Positions 15,797 through 22,723 of a DNA stretch of 28,885 nucleotides are shown in pieces (within the stretch, counting starts at the first letter, position 1; the number at the start of each line of letters is the position of its first letter). The translations under genes and the position numbers were made by a program. The stretch is from Candidatus Bathyarchaeota archaeon (GTDB taxonomy: Archaea; Thermoproteota; Bathyarchaeia; TCS64): the NCBI GenBank assembly GCA_014729945.1, contig WJJC01000142.1, positions 1 through 28,885 of the forward strand, in the 5' to 3' direction. The notes beneath the pieces are model-generated. The model was not told the DNA's origin and made no database searches. It saw nothing but the letters and a program-made list of their open reading frames with translations.

Positions 15797-16159
15797 TTCT
15801 ATCGTGTTTATTGTAAATAATTCTTTACATGGATTTATTTAGTAGTTTTGAATCGATTTGAGAGTTATAAATCAACCCGTTCTCGGAGCCAGTAGAATGG
15901 TTCAGGGAATTAACACGTGAAAGCATTAGAGTCCATCAGAAAGGTTTGTTTTAAACTAGTAATGAGACAGGGATCGAGGATGTTTGTATGGACGATAAAG
16001 GTGTGATAAGCGTCGAATGTAATCCCTGAGGTATATTAACTTGGTAGCCATGCCCTACTTGATTTAAAGTATCCTTCAATGGGTGAAATATTAACAGGTG
16101 CGAAATATCCGGGTTGAGATATAGTCTTTTGAAGATAGAACTGCTGGAAGTAATTATAT
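15797..16159 (+). other. Intergenic stretch with probable gene-remnant frames
   Basis: These 363 bases hold no full gene. A TATA box (TTATAA, 15865-15870) stands 29 bases before an ATG at 15897 that opens only seven codons. On the plus strand short protein-like pieces in changing frames follow: one reading WFRELTRESIRVHQKGLF before 15953, one reading GIEDVCMDDKGVISVECNP ending at TGA 16028-16030, and one from about 16041 reading ALLDLKYPSMGEILTGAKY, ending at a TGA near 16114-16116. They could be the worn remains of one gene on the plus strand. I do not recognise the family. An 84-residue minus-strand frame here has no family features. Confidence 0.35.
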
Positions 16160-16915
16160 TTATAATGTTGAGTGAACTGATTTCCTGTAGACATAAAGAC
16201 ACCACCCCATGGTGTCTCGTCCATACTTGAGATATTTTTCGCGATTTATTCGCATATATTCTAGTATCTCCGGTAGATCAGGGTCATTAGGATGCGTATC
16301 CGCGTACTCGCTGACCGCCCACCAGTGCGGGGTCTCGTATTCATCCCAGTCCATATGGTCGCTTACTAAGGTGTAGACACAGGTAATACCACACTTTTCG
16401 CCCATTAACACGTTTTCTCGGTGAGAATGAAAATCATCTCGTTTTATGCCCTCTAATCTGAGGTATTCCTCATCTGGTTCCCGTAACCAGTAGGGTTCTC
16501 CTAGCACGATTAAGCCCCCGGGTCTGGTCATCTCTGTTAGTGCTTCTAGGGTACCCTTGATTCCACCGTAGATCCAGCTTGCACCCATGCAACAGGCTAG
16601 ATCAAATGGTTCACTGTGCTCGTAGTCCTTTCCATCCATTAACAAATACTCTATATTCGCATCAGCGGCACGTTTTACCTTCCCAGCCTTACAATCCTCG
16701 ATAAAATATGGTGATTTATCCACACCCACCCCTGAGATGTTATATTTTTCGTAGAGCCTGTGGAGGAACTCTCCCTTACCGCATTCAATGTCAATCACTC
16801 GACTATTCAAGGGTAAATCAAGCATATCAATAAAATGCGTCATCTTCTCAGCCCTCATAGAGTTAAGAATACTTTGCCTGGCATGCACTATCGTCATTAG
16901 TTTCCAGAAATCCAT
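16160..16915 (-). CDS. Class I SAM-dependent methyltransferase, substrate unknown
   Basis: This 251-residue Rossmann-fold methyltransferase carries motif I as VIDIECGKGEF (about 40-50; Glu replaces the usual Gly after the first Ile), the ribose-binding acidic residue in GVGVDKSPYF, and later FDLACCMGA and RPGGLIVLGEPYW. The C-terminal half with conserved Trp/Tyr residues (HPNDPDLPEI, GWCLYVYRK) resembles UbiE/Coq5-like small-molecule enzymes. No partner gene suggests the substrate. ATG 16915 is about 25 bases after TATA-like CTTATATCC (about 16936-16944), so the mRNA is leaderless. The stop is TAA. Confidence 0.85.
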   Translation of the reverse strand: MDFWKLMTIVHARQSILNSMRAEKMTHFIDMLDLPLNSRVIDIECGKGEFLHRLYEKYNISGVGVDKSPYFIEDCKAGKVKRAADANIEYLLMDGKDYEHSEPFDLACCMGASWIYGGIKGTLEALTEMTRPGGLIVLGEPYWLREPDEEYLRLEGIKRDDFHSHRENVLMGEKCGITCVYTLVSDHMDWDEYETPHWWAVSEYADTHPNDPDLPEILEYMRINREKYLKYGRDTMGWCLYVYRKSVHSTL

Positions 16916-16953
16916 AGGAACAAGAATGATAATTAGGGATATAAGTGAGGTGA

Positions 16954-17661
16954 TTAAACCCGTTTGATCTCACCCTTCACACCTATGATCAGGTTCTGAG
17001 TTGGTATCATTTTGCCGGACGCTTCAAGAGCTAGTTCTGCTATACGCCTTAAACCACTACAACATGGAACATCCATATTTGCCACCGTTAAGCTTCGTAC
17101 AGCGTTTTGTTCTATGATCTGTGTTAGTTTATCCAAGTATTTCTGGGCATCATCAAACTTGGGACAACCAATCAATACGCTGCGACCATCAATTAACTTG
17201 TTATGTAGTTCAGGCAGGGCTACAGCGACGCAGTCAGCCATTAAGAGTAGATCAGCGTTTTCCCAGAAAGGAGCTTTTATGGGTACGAGGTGTATCTGCA
17301 CCGGCCATTGTTCTAGCTTTGAGGCTTGGTTTTTCTCTGTTTTATGCACGTTCTCTTCTTTTGGTAGGAGTGAGGGTGTAAATTTGCATGCGATCGTGGG
17401 TTCTTCTTGTGATTTTAAGTATTCGTGTACTGCGTCTTCATCGAATTCGGAGGCTTCTCGCTTTATGATTTTTATTGCGTCTTGGGGACAGTGTCCTAGG
17501 CATGCTCCTAAACCGTCGCAGTATACATCACTTACTAGTTTTGCTTTTCCGTCTATTATTTTTAATGCACCTTCTGCACAATTGGGGATGCATTCTCCGC
17601 ATCCATTGCATTTGTCTTCTTCTATTTCTACTATTTTTCTAAGTACCAAATCATTCACCAT
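16954..17661 (-). CDS. 4Fe-4S dicluster ferredoxin-domain protein
   Basis: This soluble iron-sulfur protein of about 235 residues has an N-terminal ferredoxin domain: first cluster C18-x2-C21-x2-C24-x3-C28 followed by AEGALKI, second cluster around C48, C54 and C58 in YCDGLGACLGHCP. A unique C-terminal domain of about 150 residues follows, with further cysteines (IACKF, LIGCPKF, VPCCSGL) that could hold another metal. Proteins of this type occur in anaerobes, often near redox enzymes; their role is not settled. The frame extends to ATG 17691, but the TATA-like TTTATATTATAATG (about 17690-17703) covers that codon, so ATG 17661 was chosen, leaving about a 10-base leader. It diverges from a small membrane protein. 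Confidence 0.85.
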   Translation of the reverse strand: MVNDLVLRKIVEIEEDKCNGCGECIPNCAEGALKIIDGKAKLVSDVYCDGLGACLGHCPQDAIKIIKREASEFDEDAVHEYLKSQEEPTIACKFTPSLLPKEENVHKTEKNQASKLEQWPVQIHLVPIKAPFWENADLLLMADCVAVALPELHNKLIDGRSVLIGCPKFDDAQKYLDKLTQIIEQNAVRSLTVANMDVPCCSGLRRIAELALEASGKMIPTQNLIIGVKGEIKRV

Positions 17662-17765
17662 GAAGAGTATTTCATATGAATCATTATTCATTATAATATA
17701 AAGTTAACCACAAACAAAGCCAAAAAAACCTAAAACATCATACAACAAACTATAATGGATAGCCC

Positions 17766-18029
17766 TTGGACCTCCGAGAACAAGTAAAAAAAATCCCAGA
17801 GAAAATAAAAAAAATACCCAGTGCTATAAAAAAATTGCCAGTCGCCATCAAAGAGATGACCACAGGGTATATAGAGAGCTATAAGAAGGGAACTGAAAAA
17901 TTCGGGATATGGTGGAAAATATTTCATCTCAGCATCTGGGGGTTTGTATTAATATTCATCGTCACAGCAGTGATAATATTCGTAGTATACTTGCCCAAGA
18001 TAGAAATGATATACTGGGAGCTAGAGTGA
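17766..18029 (+). CDS. Small single-helix membrane protein with heptad repeats
   Basis: This 87-residue protein starts with TTG. Its N-terminus holds three tandem seven-residue units of the form K-K-[I/L]-P-x-x-I (residues 8-28), an unusual basic, proline-spaced amphipathic repeat. A hydrophobic helix lies at about 54-76 and an acidic tail (EMIYWELE) follows. The basic repeat should sit on the cytoplasmic face of the membrane. I do not recognise a family. It diverges from the ferredoxin gene and overlaps the end of the PUA gene by nine bases. The repeat and membrane helix make it more credible than its weak start context. Confidence 0.5.
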   Translation: MDLREQVKKIPEKIKKIPSAIKKLPVAIKEMTTGYIESYKKGTEKFGIWWKIFHLSIWGFVLIFIVTAVIIFVVYLPKIEMIYWELE

Positions 18030-18464
18030 GGCATTCTCCCAGAGATCGTCTCCAACGTAGTGAATATTCTGTATAACCTTACCTTTATCCTTTGACTCTA
18101 TCTCACCGCTGCTCTTAATGGCTCGGCCTACAGCCAGGGCTTTACCGTGGGTAACATCCCTGACAACCACAAGGGAGTCTTCCTTGAATTCATCAACCTC
18201 GACTATGCCCGGAGCCATGATATCCGCTCCATTGCACACGAATCTCACAGCACCCATATCAACGATGACCCTTGGAAGATACTCCAGATAGGCTCCACCT
18301 AGATATGGGTATAACCCGTTCTCATCCTCGACGAACTCAATCTCCTCGTCCAATATGTATACTCTTTTATCATCAAACTCCGCCATCTCCACTCTATTTG
18401 CTTCAATCTCGCCTATTTTCTCTGATAAATCCTGAATGAGACGTTGGGCGTCTCTACTTCTCAT
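18021..18464 (-). CDS. PUA-domain RNA-binding protein (MCT-1/Tma20-like)
   Basis: This archaeal relative of eukaryotic MCT-1 and eIF2D has an N-terminal pre-PUA domain and a C-terminal PUA domain (about residues 70-147). Seen are RVIVDMGAVRFVCNGADIMAP, then GIVEVDEF, VVVRDVTHGKALAVGRA and KGKVIQNIHYVGDDLWE. MCT-1 proteins bind the 40S subunit and act in initiation or recycling; the archaeal role is inferred. The frame reaches 18536, but a TATA-like TTTTTATACC at about 18509-18518 would then lie inside the gene. ATG 18464 (MRSRDAQRL) fits that promoter with a leader near 23 bases. The stop is TAG. It overlaps the end of the opposite small membrane gene by nine bases. Confidence 0.87.
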   Translation of the reverse strand: MRSRDAQRLIQDLSEKIGEIEANRVEMAEFDDKRVYILDEEIEFVEDENGLYPYLGGAYLEYLPRVIVDMGAVRFVCNGADIMAPGIVEVDEFKEDSLVVVRDVTHGKALAVGRAIKSSGEIESKDKGKVIQNIHYVGDDLWENASL

Positions 18465-18541
18465 TGTCTGGCGTCTGCGAATCAAGACAAACGAAAATGT
18501 GTGCCACGGTATAAAAATAGGGTGGATCATCCTCATTGAAA

Positions 18542-19177
18542 TTAGAGGTTGTTCCGCTCTGAGAGATAACTATGCCATAATATGCGCGCGGCTACGGATC
18601 TCCAAGGCTTCCAAATCTCCGCCAACTCAGCTGCTTCATCACTGCTTGGACGAGTTGGGAGTTGTTTTACCTCCTGCATTGAAGTTTGTAGTGCTAGGTC
18701 TCCTCTTGGCCAGATATCCGGGCGTCTATGTGCCATTAATAGATATATTCCAGCAGTCCATGGCCCAATTCCTTTTAAATTTGTCAAGCTGGTCATGGCT
18801 TTTTTGTTGCTCTGGTGTTGTAGTTTATCTAGATCTAGTTCATCTGAGAGAATTGACTGGGCTAGGATCCGACAGTAACGAGTTTTCTGACGACTAAAAC
18901 CTACTTGTTTTAGTTCATCGTTGTTTAGGGTCAAGAAACTTACAGGCGTTAACGGATTTACTCTGTTTAGTAGTTTATCATATGCTGCTTGAGCTGAAGC
19001 CAGTGAGACCTGTTGTTCTAATATTATTTTTACTAATGTGGAGAACCCAGGTTTTCTTCTCCATAACGGAGGATAACCGTGTTTTTTGATTACGGTTTGT
19101 AAATGGGGATCTCTTTTTGTTAACTCATCTACGGCTATTCTCAAGGTCTCTTCATCAAGCATGTTTCTGGTAGTCAT
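18542..19177 (-). CDS. DNA-3-methyladenine glycosylase II (AlkA-like HhH-GPD)
   Basis: This base-excision-repair glycosylase removes alkylated purines from DNA. The 211-residue protein has VKIILEQQVSLASAQAA (minor-groove helix), the helix-hairpin-helix LTNLKGIGPWTAGIYLL (131-147) and the catalytic Asp 160 in WPRGDLALQ. It lacks the Cys4 iron-sulfur motif of MutY/Nth, which favours AlkA. ATG 19177 lies about 30 bases after TATA-like TTTTTATACC (about 19203-19212), so it is nearly leaderless. Confidence 0.9.
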   Translation of the reverse strand: MTTRNMLDEETLRIAVDELTKRDPHLQTVIKKHGYPPLWRRKPGFSTLVKIILEQQVSLASAQAAYDKLLNRVNPLTPVSFLTLNNDELKQVGFSRQKTRYCRILAQSILSDELDLDKLQHQSNKKAMTSLTNLKGIGPWTAGIYLLMAHRRPDIWPRGDLALQTSMQEVKQLPTRPSSDEAAELAEIWKPWRSVAARILWHSYLSERNNL

Positions 19178-19238
19178 GAATAATCCTTGATTACGTTAAA
19201 CGGGTATAAAAAATAATGAATATTATATAAATGAAGGA

Positions 19239-20336
19239 TTAGAGGCGATTCATGAAGCTCTCTAGTCTTGCTACGCCTTCTTCTAGCAGGGACATAGGTT
19301 GACAAAGTGGAACTCGTACCATTCCATCCTGTCCTGGTCCAAATGTATGACCGGGGCTAAAGTACAGGTTCTCCGCCTCTGCTAACCTGTCGGTGAACTC
19401 TTGACTACCCATACCAGTACTCCTTGCGTCGAACCATGCGTAGAATGATCCCTCGAATAGATCACAGGTGAGTCCATCAATGGCGTCTACTGCTGGACAG
19501 AAATATTTTCTGCGTTTATCATAGACGGCTCTGCGTTCTTCAACATATTTGAAGTCGCCATTAAGGGCTGCTGCGCCAGCCGCGTATAGGAATGTTGGTG
19601 GTCTTGGCGCGGCCATGCTTGCTATTTGTTTGGATTTCTTCTCATACATCTCTGGTACGATGATATAGCCGAGTCTCCATCCGGTCATACTGAAGGTTTT
19701 GCTGAAGCTCATTATGTTTATGGTGCGTTCCATATAGTCCTCGTTGAGGCTTGCTGTAGAGACAAACTTGTTGTCATCGTAGACAAAGTGAAGATAGATC
19801 TCGTCGCTATAGATTCCGAAGTCGTGATCTACAGCTAAGTCTCCTATAGCTTTGAGTTCTTCCGCGGTGAAGACTGTACCAGTAGGGTTGTTGGGGTTGC
19901 ACACCAGCACTGCCTTGGTTTTTGGGGTAACTGCTTCCGCGATCTCATCCAAGTCGGGGTGATAAGCGTTCTTTCTTTCTAGTTGAACGAGGTTCTGTTT
20001 TACTCCAAGCCCGTTGAGGATGTTGAAGTGTCCACGATAGGTGGGTTCAAACATGAGAATCTCATCCCCTTCATCCAGTAGGGTTTTTAATGCAATATAT
20101 AGAGCGGCACTGCTTCCCGCGCTGGGTATAACAGCGGAGTCAGGGTATTTTACTCCGCCATATTTTTGATAATAGTCTACTACTGCGTCTCTGAATACTT
20201 TTGGTTTATCTGTCTGGAACCCGTAGTGGGTCCACTCTCCGCCCTCTTTCATCTTCTCGATGGCTGCGTCGAATACATAGCTTGGGGCTTCTACGTCGGG
20301 GTCGCCGACGCTTAGTACAATCTTTTCCTTGGTCAT
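19239..20336 (-). CDS. Class I/II PLP-dependent aminotransferase (paralogue 1)
   Basis: This fold-type I aminotransferase of 365 residues carries the family residues in order: GDPDVEAP, SAGSSAALY (phosphate cup), CNPNNPTGT (Asn contacting PLP O3'), SDEIY (Asp 178 at the pyridine nitrogen), SFSKTFSMTGWRLGY with Schiff-base Lys 213, and a substrate-binding Arg in GMVRVPL. Its substrate is probably aspartate or another amino acid; the type cannot be fixed. A paralogue of equal spacing lies at 26138-27226. ATG 20336 follows TATA-like CTTAAATACC (20364-20373) and a palindrome (20380-20389) just upstream. Confidence 0.93.
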   Translation of the reverse strand: MTKEKIVLSVGDPDVEAPSYVFDAAIEKMKEGGEWTHYGFQTDKPKVFRDAVVDYYQKYGGVKYPDSAVIPSAGSSAALYIALKTLLDEGDEILMFEPTYRGHFNILNGLGVKQNLVQLERKNAYHPDLDEIAEAVTPKTKAVLVCNPNNPTGTVFTAEELKAIGDLAVDHDFGIYSDEIYLHFVYDDNKFVSTASLNEDYMERTINIMSFSKTFSMTGWRLGYIIVPEMYEKKSKQIASMAAPRPPTFLYAAGAAALNGDFKYVEERRAVYDKRRKYFCPAVDAIDGLTCDLFEGSFYAWFDARSTGMGSQEFTDRLAEAENLYFSPGHTFGPGQDGMVRVPLCQPMSLLEEGVARLESFMNRL

Positions 20337-20379
20337 TGATTGATCTAGAGTAATCCATGCTGATGGTATTTAAGAGGCA

Positions 20380-20389
20380 CCACCGGTGG
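20380..20389. promoter_or_regulatory. Palindrome CCACCGGTGG upstream of aminotransferase 1
   Basis: A perfect 10-base GC-rich palindrome lies about seven bases upstream of the TATA-like element of the leftward aminotransferase gene. GC-rich symmetry is unusual in these A/T-rich promoters, suggesting a regulator-binding site. Confidence 0.4.
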
Positions 20390-20522
20390 AATGGTGAATA
20401 ATTTGTCTTGATGTTAATGAGAGGGTGTGTCGTAATCAATAGCATTCGACAGGATTCAGATACTAAAAAACACAAGCTAAGTAACAAAGGATATACTGAT
20501 TACATGAGACTTGTAAGTGATT

Positions 20523-20729
20523 TTAAGCCCCGTAAGCAGGTTCTGGATGCCAATCTCCTTTGCCTCTGGAATTAATATAGAAAAAGACAATAAATATACT
20601 CAGGAAAAACGCCAAGAACACAACGCCCTCAATAACATCCGACATATCGGAGAGGTCTTTCCCCGCAAAAGCTCCATATACTACGATAATCATTCCTACA
20701 ACATAGGCGACTTTTTCTTTAAACTGCAT
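20523..20729 (-). CDS. Small two-helix membrane protein, function unknown
   Basis: This 68-residue protein has hydrophobic segments at about residues 8-22 and 34-52 with an acidic loop (KDLSDMSDV) between, and ends in a polar tail GKGDWHPEPAYGA. I do not recognise it. The longest frame opens with TTG 20732 followed by ATG 20729; ATG is taken. A TATA-like AGTATAAATT lies only about 15 bases upstream, close for a leaderless start, so the start could lie a little further in. The neighbours on both sides encode membrane or exported proteins or the aminotransferase. Confidence 0.5.
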   Translation of the reverse strand: MQFKEKVAYVVGMIIVVYGAFAGKDLSDMSDVIEGVVFLAFFLSIFIVFFYINSRGKGDWHPEPAYGA

Positions 20730-20840
20730 CAATATGAATAATTTATACTTTCATATTACGCTTTTCATCAGAGACGATCATTGGTTTGAATAAGTCATAT
20801 ACATATCAAGTTGTTTAACTGTATAATCGGGGTATAGACT

Positions 20841-21956
20841 CTAGCTGGTATCTAGTTCGTAAATTAGTATGAAGCCTTTCCTAAAAGGCGGACTTACCAT
20901 AGGTGGACATCCTACTGTCGTCCCTACAACAAAAACCCGATCTCCACTAGAACAAACATTATACGCGTAATCCTCATCCCCACACCAATCAAAAACATCA
21001 CTAGTTATTATAGAACCATCAGAGTCTACAATGCCAGTTAAAGCATCAAAATAACGAGGAGAGTCATTAAACGCACCCACCCCATAAATAACATCATCAA
21101 GAGAAAATAAACCAACAAACGAACCATTCACGGCTCTATCAAACTTCTTATCCCATAACTGCTCCCCAGCAGTGCTAAACTTTGTCATATAGAAGAAATC
21201 CCATCCCTTAGTACCTGACCCAACAATATACACACCCAGGTCCGTGGCACAAACATCATAAACTTGGTCTCCCCTTGTGGAGAACCTCCTAGTGCTCCAC
21301 AGTTGGTTTCCTTCAACATCAAACGCGGATACTATTGAGTCACTATCACCACTAGCATTCACATTAGTAGAGCCAGCCACATAAACTACATCACCCTCGA
21401 CGAATAATTTACCACCAGAGACAGGGCTCTCCCAGAAAACTTGTCCATTGTTGTCAAGCTTGACGAGAGAACCATCCTTTTTAACGTAAACATAATTCTC
21501 CGTCGCACAAACATCGCCAATATTGGTACCATTAATAGTCCATTCACGCACTCCATCGAAACCAAACTTGGCTATATATTTGTGAGATTTATTTGATTCA
21601 TCTATTGCTTCCCCCACAACGTATACACCGTCTTCATTGCAGCTAATTTTTCTAGCTCTTGCATCACCAGGGCTATCCCAGGTTATCTCCCAGATAATCT
21701 CACCATCATAATCAAGTTTAGTAAGACAAGCATGGCTCACTGGCTGAGTCTCATTATTGTACTCCCAGCCCGCCACATATATCTCGTTATTATAAATACA
21801 TACCTCCTCCGCGACAGTGAAAGAGTTTAAAATAATCTCATCTATTCTCGTAATTGTAACTGATTGACTATTTGTACGAGTAATATAGTATATCCCAGTT
21901 GCTGAAGCTACAATAACTAAAGCTAATATGATGTTTCTCGCTAAATTTTCAGGTGA
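20841..21956 (-). CDS. Membrane-anchored seven-blade beta-propeller protein; 5' end interrupted
   Basis: Seven repeats each carry a V/I-Y-V-x-G strand and most a [FLV]-D-x-x-G-x-x-x-W segment: a PQQ/SBBP-like propeller expected outside the cell. A shorter reading from GTG 21776 (311 residues) is possible, but that GTG is the valine inside the first IYVAGW strand and cuts blade 1. The same frame continues upstream through TVAEEVCIYNNE to a clear membrane anchor, NIILALVIVASATGIYYI, and is open to 21956 (371 codons). No ATG, GTG or TTG lies in that extension. The expected ATG (21960-21962) exists but is followed at once by TAA (21957-21959). A TATA-like CATAAAAC near 21995-22002 suits the ATG. 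So the gene looks complete apart from its second codon. Function unknown. Confidence 0.7.
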   Translation of the reverse strand, partial: SPENLARNIILALVIVASATGIYYITRTNSQSVTITRIDEIILNSFTVAEEVCIYNNEIYVAGWEYNNETQPVSHACLTKLDYDGEIIWEITWDSPGDARARKISCNEDGVYVVGEAIDESNKSHKYIAKFGFDGVREWTINGTNIGDVCATENYVYVKKDGSLVKLDNNGQVFWESPVSGGKLFVEGDVVYVAGSTNVNASGDSDSIVSAFDVEGNQLWSTRRFSTRGDQVYDVCATDLGVYIVGSGTKGWDFFYMTKFSTAGEQLWDKKFDRAVNGSFVGLFSLDDVIYGVGAFNDSPRYFDALTGIVDSDGSIITSDVFDWCGDEDYAYNVCSSGDRVFVVGTTVGCPPMVSPPFRKGFILIYELDTS

Positions 21957-21962
21957 TTACAT
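21957..21962 (-). other. ATG-TAA at the expected start of the propeller gene
   Basis: On the minus strand ATG (21960-21962) is followed directly by TAA, then TCA CCT GAA and the membrane anchor in frame. A single substitution (for example AAA to TAA) would explain it. Confidence 0.6.
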
Positions 21963-22147
21963 ATTATTCTAATTACAAATAATTGTGGTTTAGTTTTATG
22001 TGTTGTTGTAAATTATATTTTACCAGAGCAAATAAATTAATTTTAATAACTTTATGTTTCTTTGTTATACTGCGGGAAATTCAATATCATCGTTACATGA
22101 GACCATACGCGTGCAAACCTGAAACATCAATATGAGCTAGCATTATT

Positions 22148-22567
22148 CTACTTGAGCTTTGGTTTCCTGATAAAATATCCAACAATAATATTCGAAGTTA
22201 AATAGGTTAAAAGGACATATGGCCACATATAGCCGTTAAAAATGTTCCACCCCACTAGAATATCTTCAACAGATCTACCTAAGGCTATACTACCAACCCA
22301 TTCGAACATTAGGGTTAATGTGAGCCAAAGAAGTCCTACATGAATCAAGTCAACAAACTCCCATTCTTTTACCTGTCGAAGCAGAAAATATGTAAAAAAA
22401 TATATTGTAAATATTCTTGTGGTCATTCCGATCTGGTGTGCTATTAACTCGCCCCATTGTGGCTCGTACAGTCGGTTCATAAGGATGAAAAAATTGAACC
22501 CGGCTACAAGAATCTCCATGAACCATGCTCTTGTAGCAGTTTTTAGCAGTTTATCATTCATTTTCAT
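22148..22567 (-). CDS. Four-helix integral membrane protein, function unknown
   Basis: This 139-residue protein has about four membrane helices (around residues 15-31, 47-66, 74-96 and 112-131) and a basic tail. Aromatic and acidic residues occur within the helices (FMEILVAGFNFF, LMFEWVGSIALG), which may line a small-molecule site. I do not recognise the family. ATG 22567 lies 27 bases after a TATA-like CTTTTTATCGG (about 22590-22600), a leaderless arrangement; the second Met at 22561 is an alternative. It stands between the propeller gene and the DUF362 gene, all on the minus strand. The stop is TAG with no homology beyond. Confidence 0.7.
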   Translation of the reverse strand: MKMNDKLLKTATRAWFMEILVAGFNFFILMNRLYEPQWGELIAHQIGMTTRIFTIYFFTYFLLRQVKEWEFVDLIHVGLLWLTLTLMFEWVGSIALGRSVEDILVGWNIFNGYMWPYVLLTYLTSNIIVGYFIRKPKLK

Positions 22568-22641
22568 GTCTTCTCCAATTCTTAATGGATTGCCGATAAA
22601 AAGTGCGATAATGCCCCCATGTATAACTCCAATCTTTCAAA

Positions 22642-22680
22642 CCTCTCACCAAGAGGGTCAGGTAATGGCTAGAATTAGCC
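22642..22680. other. Two small hairpins between DUF362 and the membrane gene
   Basis: CCTCT-CACCA-AGAGG (22642-22656) and GGCTA-GAAT-TAGCC (22667-22680) are two perfect five-base stems in the gap after the DUF362 stop. They could stabilise that transcript's 3' end. Neither has the arms of a tRNA. They may be chance. Confidence 0.25.
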
Positions 22681-22723
22681 GCAGAGCGAATGGAAATCCG
22701 GGATTCTCCTATAGGAACCATTT

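Noticed and set aside
15951..16224. Minus-strand frames of 84 and 62 residues near the methyltransferase end
   Set aside because: They overlap each other and the methyltransferase tail, have low-complexity Ser/Ile text and no promoter; the plus strand shows more protein-like pieces.
17691..17691. ATG 17691 as the start of the 4Fe-4S gene
   Set aside because: The likely TATA box covers this codon, so it would not be transcribed; ATG 17661 fits the promoter.
17012..17701. 229-residue plus-strand frame opposite the 4Fe-4S protein
   Set aside because: The minus strand has clear ferredoxin cysteine motifs; the plus frame is rich in Ser and Phe, as expected from the complement of such a gene.
18436..18897. 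153-residue plus-strand frame across the PUA and AlkA genes
   Set aside because: It crosses two well-identified genes on the other strand and shows no family motif.
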